From NCBI GenBank assembly GCA_002395835.1, contig DGVD01000011.1:187868-251867 (forward strand): DNA of 64,000 bases, in the 5' to 3' direction. The translations under genes and the position numbers were made by a program. This document shows, piece after piece, positions 56,960 through 63,938 of this stretch (its first letter is position 1; the number at the start of each line of letters is the position of its first letter). A model generated the notes under the pieces. That model did no database searches and had not been told where the DNA came from. It was given only the letters and a program-made list of their open reading frames with translations. This stretch comes from Bacteroidales bacterium UBA4293 (GTDB lineage Bacteria; Bacteroidota; Bacteroidia; Bacteroidales; Bacteroidaceae).

Positions 56960-58471
56960 ATGAAACGAAATTTTTTATCTCTTATCCTTATGATGTTTAG
57001 CCTGGCCCTGAGTGCACAGCCTAAAATTTCCTTGTTCTGTGACCATGTAGAGAGTATAGCCCAGCAGGAAGGCATTTCCTTCCGGGAAGCTGCTCAGAAA
57101 ATCCGAAGCCTGGGCTACCAGGGACTGGATGTATCCATCTCCCTGAGTGAAGATAAACTGAAAATTTTGGACGAACTGGGTTTCCAGCATGCCTGTGCCA
57201 TCTCCTGGATGGACTATTATAAAGGGGAGCAGAAGGAGCTGGAGGATCAGACCCTGGCGTTCATGCAGAAGCATGGATATGACCGGGTGCTGGTGGTTCC
57301 GGGCTTCCGTCCGGGAAATGCTCCGAAGAATGCCGACCAGAAGGCCTATGCCCGCTTGAAGAAGTTCACGGAGAGAGCCAACGCACTGGGGCTGAAGGTG
57401 ATGGTGGAGGACTTCGATAATCCTTCCTCTCCTTGCTACGGACAGCAGAACCTGGATAAGCTCTTCCAGGCTTGCCCCACCACGGAGCACACCTTCGATA
57501 CTGGAAATTACCTCTTTGCGGGGGATGAAGTGATGCCTGCCTTGACCCACTTCCAGAAGCGTATTTCGCACGTGCACCTGAAAGATAGACTGGCCCCTGG
57601 TCATCCATCTTCTCCTGCCGTAGGTACCGGAGTCATCCCTATGACAGCCGTCATCCAGAGCCTGCAGAGCACCGGGTACAACGGTTGGTACACAGTGGAG
57701 CACTACGGTTCCCAGCAGATGCTCACCGATGCCACCCTGTCCATCCGTTTCGTGCAGACAGCCCTGAAAGCGAAGGACTTCCCCCAGACGGAAGCCATGC
57801 GCCCTGGCATGTCGGAGTACTGGAACCCACAGCCTAAGTTGGTCATCCCTGGAGCAGACGCATCAGCCCCTTCCGATGCCATCGTGCTCTTCGGAGGGAA
57901 AGACCTCAAGGAGTGGGAGAACGACAAGGGAGAGGCAGCCGGATGGAAAACAGAAAACGGCATCCTTACCGTGGATAAGAGTAAAGGCGATATCCTTACA
58001 CGCCGCAAATTCGGCAGCTTCCAGCTTCACCTGGAGTGGCGCATCCCGGAGGATATCACCGGAGAGAGCCAGGCCCGGGGAAACAGTGGAGTATACCTGC
58101 AGGACAAGTATGAAGTGCAGATTCTGGACAGCTATGACAACCCCACCTACGTGAACGGTCAGGCTGGCTCCATCTACAAGCAGACCCCACCGCTGGTAAA
58201 TGCCATGCGTGCCCCAGGAGAGTGGAACACCTATGATATTATTTTCACCGCACCCCTGTTCCGGGAAGACGGCACCTACCTGTATCCCCCTTACGTCACC
58301 GTTATCCATAATGGGGTAGTGGTGCAGAACCATACGGCCATTCAGGGCACCACGGAGTACATCGGTTTCCCACGCATCGTAAAGCATCAGGAAGGCCCTA
58401 TCCGCCTGCAGTCTCACGGAGACCCCAGTGCCCCCATCAGCTTCCGGAACATCTGGATTAGAAACATGTAA
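56960..58471 (+). CDS. Secreted sugar phosphate isomerase/epimerase-like TIM barrel fused to a DUF1080 (3-keto-disaccharide hydrolase) domain
   Basis: A 503-aa protein with a signal peptide ending ALSAQ. Residues about 25-270 are a xylose isomerase-like AP-endonuclease-type barrel: LGYQGLDVSIS, VLVVPGFRPG, MVEDFDNPSSPC (metal ligand Glu), FDTGNYLFAG, HVHLKDR and WYTVEHYGSQQ. Residues about 300-503 form DUF1080 (concanavalin-like): IVLFGGKDLKEWENDKGE, GSFQLHLEWRIPE and GNSGVYLQDKYEVQILDSY. DUF1080 proteins include 3-keto-glycoside hydrolases. Joining the two suggests breakdown of 3-keto-sugars in one chain; this is inference. Confidence 0.8.
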   Translation: MKRNFLSLILMMFSLALSAQPKISLFCDHVESIAQQEGISFREAAQKIRSLGYQGLDVSISLSEDKLKILDELGFQHACAISWMDYYKGEQKELEDQTLAFMQKHGYDRVLVVPGFRPGNAPKNADQKAYARLKKFTERANALGLKVMVEDFDNPSSPCYGQQNLDKLFQACPTTEHTFDTGNYLFAGDEVMPALTHFQKRISHVHLKDRLAPGHPSSPAVGTGVIPMTAVIQSLQSTGYNGWYTVEHYGSQQMLTDATLSIRFVQTALKAKDFPQTEAMRPGMSEYWNPQPKLVIPGADASAPSDAIVLFGGKDLKEWENDKGEAAGWKTENGILTVDKSKGDILTRRKFGSFQLHLEWRIPEDITGESQARGNSGVYLQDKYEVQILDSYDNPTYVNGQAGSIYKQTPPLVNAMRAPGEWNTYDIIFTAPLFREDGTYLYPPYVTVIHNGVVVQNHTAIQGTTEYIGFPRIVKHQEGPIRLQSHGDPSAPISFRNIWIRNM

Positions 58472-58474
58472 TTC

Positions 58475-58654
58475 ATGAAGAAAAAGAAGAAAACCGCTAT
58501 TACACTGGACCTTTACATCAAGTCCATGAAGAAGGGAAACCGAGAGGCCGAGCAAGAACTGCTGGGCCCCGGATTCCACAGCAAGGACCGTGCACACCGT
58601 TCCAGCAAGATTTATACTAGAAAGCAGAAACATAAAGGTAAACTATTAGATTAA
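58475..58654 (+). CDS. 59-aa basic protein of unknown function
   Basis: An intact short frame starting MKKKKKTAITLDLYIKSMKK, continuing with GNREAEQELLGPGFHSKDRAHRSSKIY (in part) and ending KGKLLD then TAA. It starts three bases after the DUF1080 gene stop and ends seven bases before the CocE gene, so it is embedded in the operon. The Lys-rich start and RSSKIYTRKQKHK tail suggest nucleic acid or ribosome contact. I think similar short proteins occur in other Bacteroidetes, but cannot name a family. Confidence 0.7.
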   Translation: MKKKKKTAITLDLYIKSMKKGNREAEQELLGPGFHSKDRAHRSSKIYTRKQKHKGKLLD

Positions 58655-58661
58655 ATCCCTC

Positions 58662-60524
58662 ATGCGATGTCCTAAATGTGGTTCTACGGACACCAAGAAA
58701 GTCCGTGTAGGAGAATACTTTTGCAACCGTTGTCTGTGTTATTTCAACGACTCCGACCCGTGGCGCAAGCCTCTCTGGGAACTCTTCCTGCTGCTCCTGC
58801 TGTGCCTCCCCGTGCAGCTCAGGGCCCAGTTTGCTCCCATGCCGGAGGATAAGCTGCCCCCTAAGAGCCACAGCATCCAGTTTAAAGATACGCTGATAGA
58901 CTTTGGAAACGGTATCCCCATGCGTACGCAGATGCTTCTTCCTCGTACCGCAGGGAAACCCTTCCCCGTGGTGGTGATGCGCACTCCGTATATGCCAGAA
59001 AACGTGAAGATGGAGGTCATGCCTGGCATGCGGCAGTTTGCAGAACGAGGCATAGGCTATGTGGTGCAGAACTGCCGAGGTACCGGAGGCAGCAAGGGAT
59101 CCTACCAGCCTAATATCTATGAAAGGGAAGATGGTCTGAACCTGGTGCGCTGGCTCGATGCACAGCCCTGGGTCAGTGGCATAGGTCTCACAGGCACCTC
59201 GTACATGGGACTTACCTGCTGGATCATAGCCGATGACCTCCCAGCCAAGGTAAAAGCCATCCACCTGCATCACTACGGCATAGACCGTCACCTCTCTGCC
59301 TACCACAGCGGACTCTTCCGTCAGGACATTCTCACGGCCTGGGCTATCGATAATGCCCGTGAGCCCATCAGCCGACCTTTTAAGAACCCCGATGCCCCGT
59401 ACTATGAACAGGAGAAATACATGCCTCAGGAAACCATGGACGTGGACATGCTGGGCTATGAGCTGCCTTGGTATCGCGACTGGATTACGCATACGGACTA
59501 TACCGACCCGTACTGGCATCAGGGCGTGTGGGAAACCCTGCGCAGCATTCCACCTAAGATAAAAGTCCCCATTACCGTGGTAGCCGGGCACTTCGACCAT
59601 CACAATGAGGGCACCATCCTGGGTTACACCCTGCTCAGCCCGGAAACCAAGGCGAAGAGCCGGCTCATTGTGGGCAGCTGGAACCACTCCTTCGTGACTA
59701 CCCCCACTGTGCATGAACCTGTGCACGATAAGGACGTGAACATCGATGTAGACGCCTTCCAGTACATGTACTCCCTCCTAGTGAAGGGTGAAGAGCCGAA
59801 GCACGAAGTCCTGGTCTATTCCATCGGGCAGGATGAGTGGCTCCACCTGGACGAGTGGCCTGTAGAACCCCGTCAGAAAGAAGTGTATTACCTCACGGCA
59901 CAGCATCAGCAGAACGGGAAACCGTACATCTTGGCACGCAGTGAGAAAGAGCTGAAGAAGAAAGCCTTGCTGCAGTTCACATACGACCCCCAGAACCCCG
60001 TGATGAGTGTAGGAGGGGAGACCCTCTTCACCAGTGAGAAAATCCGCGGCAGCCTTCCTCAGCCCGATATGGGGTACCGCCCCGATGTGATTTCCTTCAT
60101 CTCCCAGCCCCTCACGGAGGACATGACCATAGACGGAAAGATACGGGCAGTGGTGTATATGAGCACCGATGTGGACGATACCGCCTTGATGTTCAAGGTG
60201 AGCGAAGTATTCCCCGACGGTACAGCGTATAACATCCGCACTGGAGTCACCACCTTGGCTTACCGGAACAACCGTCTGGGAGCCCGTCAGAAGTACACAC
60301 CCGGAGAAGTGGTAGAGCTGAACCTAGAGGCCCTGCCTATATTGTGGCAGGTGAAGAAAGGGCACAGAATACGCATTGACGTCACCAGCAGTAATTTCCC
60401 GGAGTACTCCATCCACAGCAACTATGCCGGAGTGTGGTCCCATCAGCGTCTTACCCGCAAGGCCCACCAGACTATCTATGTAGACCCTCAGCATCCGTCA
60501 AGAGTGGAGATTCCGGTGAGGTAG
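58662..60524 (+). CDS. CocE/NonD-family hydrolase with an N-terminal zinc ribbon ahead of its signal segment
   Basis: A 620-aa protein. Residues 1-30 form a zinc ribbon (CPKCGS then CNRC). Residues about 37-55 form a hydrophobic segment ending LRAQ. The remainder is an S15/CocE alpha/beta-hydrolase: PVVVMRTPYMPE, GYVVQNCRGTGGS, IGLTGTSYMGLTCW (nucleophile Ser), VAGHFDHHNEG, SWNHSF and a C-terminal jelly roll (LTEDMTIDGKIRAVVYMST). CocE-type enzymes cleave esters or amides, and X-Pro peptides in relatives. No alternative start codon lies between ribbon and signal segment. The last 53 bases overlap the convergent AraC gene. Confidence 0.82.
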   Translation: MRCPKCGSTDTKKVRVGEYFCNRCLCYFNDSDPWRKPLWELFLLLLLCLPVQLRAQFAPMPEDKLPPKSHSIQFKDTLIDFGNGIPMRTQMLLPRTAGKPFPVVVMRTPYMPENVKMEVMPGMRQFAERGIGYVVQNCRGTGGSKGSYQPNIYEREDGLNLVRWLDAQPWVSGIGLTGTSYMGLTCWIIADDLPAKVKAIHLHHYGIDRHLSAYHSGLFRQDILTAWAIDNAREPISRPFKNPDAPYYEQEKYMPQETMDVDMLGYELPWYRDWITHTDYTDPYWHQGVWETLRSIPPKIKVPITVVAGHFDHHNEGTILGYTLLSPETKAKSRLIVGSWNHSFVTTPTVHEPVHDKDVNIDVDAFQYMYSLLVKGEEPKHEVLVYSIGQDEWLHLDEWPVEPRQKEVYYLTAQHQQNGKPYILARSEKELKKKALLQFTYDPQNPVMSVGGETLFTSEKIRGSLPQPDMGYRPDVISFISQPLTEDMTIDGKIRAVVYMSTDVDDTALMFKVSEVFPDGTAYNIRTGVTTLAYRNNRLGARQKYTPGEVVELNLEALPILWQVKKGHRIRIDVTSSNFPEYSIHSNYAGVWSHQRLTRKAHQTIYVDPQHPSRVEIPVR

Positions 60525-61422
60525 GTTCCCCCATCAGCTTTTTGAACTCCTTCGGAGAGCACCCCACATGGTTGCGGAAGAACCGCGTGAAGTGCTGCGG
60601 ATACTGGAACCCCAGCTCATAGGCCGTTTCCTTCACGGAGGCGCCTGGAAGCAGCATCATGTGCTTGGCCAGATTCGTGGTATAAGAAAGGATGTAGTCC
60701 TGGGCGCCTATCCCTATGGATTTCTTGATCAGATCACTGAAGTACTTCGGCGTGTACCCGAATTGTCCTGCGAAATATTCCACCCTGGGCAGTCCCATCT
60801 TTTTACTCAAGCGCTGGGCAAAGTAGTCGTGCAGCATGTTCTCAAACCTGCTCAGCATCTCCTGGCTTTGCGGAGCCTGAAGCTCAAACTGCTGGTCGTA
60901 GAGTCGGAGCAGGAATTCCAGAATCAGTTCCAGGTAGATTCTTACCATATTCATGGAGTGGGCATCCTGCTCAGCGTCAGCTTCACGCTGTATGCGCTCC
61001 ATCACCTTCAGCAGGAAGTGCTTTTCCTCTTCAGAAACCTGAAGGGCCTTGTGCGTATCGTAAAAGAAATAAGGGTATTTGGTACGAATGTTTTTGCCCA
61101 GTTCCGTTCCGTGAAGCAGGTCCGGATGGAAAAGCAGACACACCGAGTTGGGATTTTCATCCTCCATCAGGTTAATCCGCACCAGTTGCCCCGGAGCGAA
61201 GCAGAATATAGAATCCTCCGTATAGTCATATTCTGTCTTACCGTAAAGAATATCCCCGCATCGCTTCAGTTTCAGCTTCACAATGTAGAAGCCTATGGTA
61301 AAACTCCCGTTCTCACACTTTTCAGCCGTTCGGAAATCTACCACATTCACCAGGTGGTTTCCTCCTTTAAAACCAAATCTTTCGTTGTAATCCCTTAAGG
61401 TATTCAGATGGGTTATTTCCAT
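60472..61422 (-). CDS. AraC-family transcriptional regulator
   Basis: A 316-aa protein starting MEITHLNTLRDYNERFGF. The N-terminal sensor half includes VRINLMEDENPNSVCLLFHP. The C-terminal helix-turn-helix pair is VEYFAGQFGYTPKYFSDLIKKSIG and SVKETAYELGFQYPQHFTRFFRNHVGCSPKEFKKLMG (in parts), a standard AraC/XylS layout. ATG 61422 is preferred over 61476 because a TACCTTTG box on the minus strand sits at 61474-61481. It is divergent from the Tat-exported flavodoxin-ferredoxin gene and may control it. It overlaps the CocE 3' end. Confidence 0.86.
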   Translation of the reverse strand: MEITHLNTLRDYNERFGFKGGNHLVNVVDFRTAEKCENGSFTIGFYIVKLKLKRCGDILYGKTEYDYTEDSIFCFAPGQLVRINLMEDENPNSVCLLFHPDLLHGTELGKNIRTKYPYFFYDTHKALQVSEEEKHFLLKVMERIQREADAEQDAHSMNMVRIYLELILEFLLRLYDQQFELQAPQSQEMLSRFENMLHDYFAQRLSKKMGLPRVEYFAGQFGYTPKYFSDLIKKSIGIGAQDYILSYTTNLAKHMMLLPGASVKETAYELGFQYPQHFTRFFRNHVGCSPKEFKKLMGEPTSPESPLLTDAEGLHR

Positions 61423-61473
61423 ACTAGTAGTTTTATGAATCCAGAGTAGAAAAATTGGTATTTCTACGTGGCA

Positions 61474-61481
61474 CAAAGGTA
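61474..61481 (-). promoter_or_regulatory. -7 promoter box of the AraC gene
   Basis: CAAAGGTA on the plus strand reads TACCTTTG on the minus strand, about 50 bases upstream of the AraC ATG. It lies directly next to the duplicated 42-bp element. Confidence 0.6.
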
Positions 61482-61483
61482 AC

Positions 61484-61565
61484 TTATTTTAGAAAACAAA
61501 GCACTATTTTTGCAAAAAATATAATTTATTTTAGAAAACAAAGCACTATTTTTGCAAAAAATATA
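61484..61565 (+). repeat. Tandem 42-bp duplication carrying two copies of a promoter
   Basis: Two identical 40-base stretches (61484-61523 and 61526-61565) start TTATTTTAGAAAACAAAG. Each contains TATTTTTG (61505-61512 and 61547-61554), a perfect TAnnTTTG box. The second copy ends 11 bases before the ATG at 61577. They appear to give the exported flavodoxin-ferredoxin gene two promoters. Confidence 0.85.
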
Positions 61566-61576
61566 TAGAGACAATT

Positions 61577-62524
61577 ATGAAAGACCCAAAAATTTCCCGT
61601 AGAGATGCCCTTAAGATTATGGGCGCTGCTTGTGCCACCACCCTCCTGGCAGGGTGTGGAGTCGCAACCGCCAGTGAACCAGAAACACCCCTGGAGCCCC
61701 TTCAGAAGAAGTATAAAAGACTCATCCTCTTCTTCACGGCTACCGGAAACAGCCTTTACATAGCCCGTGAGCTGGCAGGCGAAGGCGGAACACTGCTCAG
61801 CATCGCGCAGGAGACTCACCGGGAGAACCCCGTGTATGAGGCCGATGAGATAGGCATCGTGTGCCCCATCTTCTGCTTCATTCCCCCTACCATAGTGCAG
61901 GAGTTCATAAAGAAAGCCACCTTCCATGCGCAGTACCTCTTCTGCATAGGAACGTATGGCGCAAACTCCACCATCTTCCCGGAATACACGCAGAAACTGT
62001 GCAAGGAGCACGGAAAAGAGATGAACTACATCAATACCATTCGCATGGTGGACAATTACCTGCCTTACTATGATATGAATCAGCAGAAAGCCGAGGACAA
62101 GCACATCCCAGAGCAACTGGCCGAGGTGAAGGCAGCCATCAACAGCCGCACTAATTTCATTCGCCCGGTGAGCGAGCAGGAGAAAGGTTTCTGCGAAGGT
62201 TACTACCGCCATTCTGGAAGAGACCGGGTGAACCCCACCTTTACCCGCTCTGAAAAGATTTTCTTTACTACCGATGCCTGCATAGGCTGCAGCGTCTGCC
62301 AGTCTGTGTGCCCACATGAGTCCTGGTCTGTGGTAGACGGGAAAGGCAAGCCCGAAGGCGATTGCGAGACCTGCTTTGCCTGCGTGCACAACTGCCCATC
62401 CAAGGCCATCAGCATTATTCCTACCCCTCCAGAGCCCGAAGAGCCCAACCGCAATGCACGCTACCGCAACCCTAACGTAAAGCTGGGCGACATTATTCAG
62501 GCCAACAGCCAGCGTAAGTTTTAA
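61577..62524 (+). CDS. Tat-exported, probably lipid-anchored flavodoxin-ferredoxin protein (EFR1 type)
   Basis: A 315-aa protein. The N-terminus MKDPKISRRDALKIMGAACA then TTLLAGC combines a twin-arginine motif (SRRDALK) with a lipobox-like LAGC. A flavodoxin-like domain follows (ILFFTATGNSLYIARELAG, CPIFCFIPPT) and then a 2[4Fe-4S] ferredoxin (CIGCSVCQSVCP and CETCFACVHNCP). Cofactor-bearing proteins usually need Tat for export after folding, so the leader fits. It would be an electron carrier on the periplasmic side; partners are unknown. It shares its layout with the cytosolic protein at 16282. Two tandem promoters precede it. Confidence 0.85.
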   Translation: MKDPKISRRDALKIMGAACATTLLAGCGVATASEPETPLEPLQKKYKRLILFFTATGNSLYIARELAGEGGTLLSIAQETHRENPVYEADEIGIVCPIFCFIPPTIVQEFIKKATFHAQYLFCIGTYGANSTIFPEYTQKLCKEHGKEMNYINTIRMVDNYLPYYDMNQQKAEDKHIPEQLAEVKAAINSRTNFIRPVSEQEKGFCEGYYRHSGRDRVNPTFTRSEKIFFTTDACIGCSVCQSVCPHESWSVVDGKGKPEGDCETCFACVHNCPSKAISIIPTPPEPEEPNRNARYRNPNVKLGDIIQANSQRKF

Positions 62525-62997
62525 TCTCCATTGAGCCCCTCCAGTGGGCACAGCTCTACTCCCATCAGCATCACCCGGTGCTCCTGGGAGAAGCCGTGCC
62601 GTGCGTAGAAAGCAGGCAGATCACCCTCGGCAGCCGTAATAAGGTGCACCGCTTTTATTTCCTTTTTCCGGAGCTGTGCCAGCAGCCCCTCCAGCAGTTT
62701 CTTCCCAATGCCTCGGCCCTGGAATTCCGGGGTTACGGCCAGGTCGTTTATTTCAAAGGTGCGCCCGTAGTGGAACAGCATGGAAGACCCCAGTATGAAC
62801 CCCACCACATCGCAGCCCACCACACATTCCAGTCCGTAGCTTTGTGGGCTCTCCAGTATTTCCCGCACATGCACTGTGGCATCCTCCACTGTCCAGGCAT
62901 CGTGCCAGGGTTCCCCAGAGAACGCATCGGCATAGATTTCCCCGTAGCGTTCCACATGCTCCATGCAGCAAGGCTGCAGTACCATATCCATTGTCAT
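62521..62997 (-). CDS. GNAT-family N-acetyltransferase
   Basis: A 158-aa protein. EINDLAVTPEFQGRGIGKKLLEGLLAQLR holds the acetyl-CoA pyrophosphate loop (Q/RxxGxG/A: GRGIGKK), followed by AVHLITAAEGDLPAFYARHGFSQ. It transfers acetyl from acetyl-CoA to an amine; the substrate is unknown. Its stop overlaps that of the Tat-exported protein by four bases. ATG 62997 or the in-frame ATG two codons later could start it. Confidence 0.87.
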   Translation of the reverse strand: MTMDMVLQPCCMEHVERYGEIYADAFSGEPWHDAWTVEDATVHVREILESPQSYGLECVVGCDVVGFILGSSMLFHYGRTFEINDLAVTPEFQGRGIGKKLLEGLLAQLRKKEIKAVHLITAAEGDLPAFYARHGFSQEHRVMLMGVELCPLEGLNGD

Positions 62998-63262
62998 ATT
63001 GTTTGGAATTTAGGTTTTATTTGTATTTGTATAGCTCCTTCTTTAGAGCTGGAGATTTATTCCCTCAAGGGTTTTCTTTGCCGGCTTTATGTAGCCCCTG
63101 ATTTGAAATCTTACTACAAAGTTACTACATATTTCGCCTTCTTCAAAATTCTACAGCCCGCAAAACGCAGAAAAATGACGGGAAACTGAAAATAATTCGA
63201 TTTGTAAGGATAATTTACTGAAAATCAGCGTGCTGCAGAATGAGGTTTTTAAGGGGTATTCG

Positions 63263-63328
63263 TTGGAGAAAAATTTCTCCCCAACTGGAGAGAAATTTTT
63301 TCCTAACTGGGGAGAGATTTTTCCCCAG
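63263..63328. repeat. Three tandem 22-bp units, each an imperfect palindrome
   Basis: Units start at 63263, 63285 and 63307. Each follows the pattern CTGGaGAgAaATTTtTCCccAa, with GGAG/GGGG at the left and CTCC/TTCC/CCCC at the right, so every unit can form its own small hairpin. Exact period 22 bp with a few substitutions. Confidence 0.75.
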
Positions 63329-63410
63329 AAGTGGTCATTTGGGGTCATGGTCATTTTATTTTCGGATTTTTGTCAAGTTTGCGGAAGGGGTCACTAATTT
63401 AGTATGAGGA

Positions 63411-63555
63411 GTCAACTTTTTCAGTACATAGTCAACTTTTCTAGGAAAAGAGTCAACCTTTTCAGGAAAAGTAGTCAACCTTTCCCAGTACGGATGGTCA
63501 ACTTTTTCCGTACGGATAGGATTATGTTAAAAATTTAACCATAAAAAGAGTCAAC
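63411..63555 (+). repeat. Left array of GTCAAC iteron-like repeats
   Basis: GTCAAC occurs at 63411, 63431, 63452, 63474, 63497 and 63550. The first five are spaced 20, 21, 22 and 23 bases apart, and are mostly followed by YTTTTCAGGAAAAG or CAGTAC-type sequence. A GTCAAG at 63570 continues the series. Confidence 0.8.
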
Positions 63556-63577
63556 CTAATTCAGGAAAAGTCAAGTA

Positions 63578-63609
63578 GGTGTCATGGGTGTCAGGTGTCA
63601 AAGGTGTCA
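63578..63609 (+). repeat. Left GGTGTCA array, four copies
   Basis: GGTGTCA at 63578, 63587, 63594 and 63603, with start-to-start distances 9, 7 and 9. It is matched by a mirror-image array at 63755-63786 with identical spacing. Confidence 0.85.
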
Positions 63610-63650
63610 AACTCAAAATGGGGGAGTGCAAAAAAATGTCGAACAAAAAT

Positions 63651-63688
63651 TTAATAATATAATATATATATATATATTATATTATTAA
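63651..63688. repeat. Perfect 38-bp AT palindrome at the centre of the nested repeats
   Basis: The 38 bases consist only of A and T and equal their own reverse complement from TTAATAATATAA at the left to the matching end at 63688. The centre is between 63669 and 63670. Such DNA melts or extrudes easily. Confidence 0.9.
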
Positions 63689-63754
63689 TCATATTTTGGC
63701 TATTTTTGTGTTTTCACTATAACCCTCGAAAAGTGGGTATATTGAAAAAGACTT

Positions 63755-63786
63755 TGACACCTTTGACACCTGACACCTTTGACACC
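63755..63786 (-). repeat. Right TGACACC array, mirror image of the left GGTGTCA array
   Basis: TGACACC at 63755, 63764, 63771 and 63780, with distances 9, 7 and 9. It is the reverse complement of the 63578-63609 array apart from a few flanking differences. Confidence 0.85.
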
Positions 63787-63816
63787 TTATTTTTCCATTG
63801 TCTTTTCCTGATTTCG

Positions 63817-63938
63817 GTTGACAGTTTTTTGCTTCTTTCCTGATGCAGTTGACAGTCTTTTTACTGGGTAGGTTGACAATTTCCTGAAATCGTTGACATC
63901 CATCCTGAAAAGGTTGTCATTTTCCTGAAAAGGTTGAC
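63817..63938 (-). repeat. Right array of GTTGAC repeats, inverted relative to the left GTCAAC array
   Basis: GTTGAC at 63817, 63848, 63872, 63892 and 63933, with a GTTGTC variant at 63913. The last intervals are 20, 21 and 20 bases, and TTTCCTGAAAAGG-type spacers match the reverse complement of the left-array spacers. Confidence 0.8.

Noticed and set aside
51000..62997. Horizontally acquired genomic island
   Set aside because: The G+C-rich part contains typical core genes such as hppA, umuC-umuD and HAD, has normal Bacteroidetes promoters, and no integrase, transposase or tRNA-flanked direct repeats were found.
63151..63354. 67-codon minus-strand frame
   Set aside because: It runs through the 22-bp palindromic repeats; the peptide is repeat-derived (alternating GEKFFS/GKNFSP words) and has no promoter or plausible start.
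63411..63938. CRISPR array or integron attC sites
   Set aside because: Repeat words are 6-7 bp, spacers are related to each other, and neither cas genes nor an integrase are visible.
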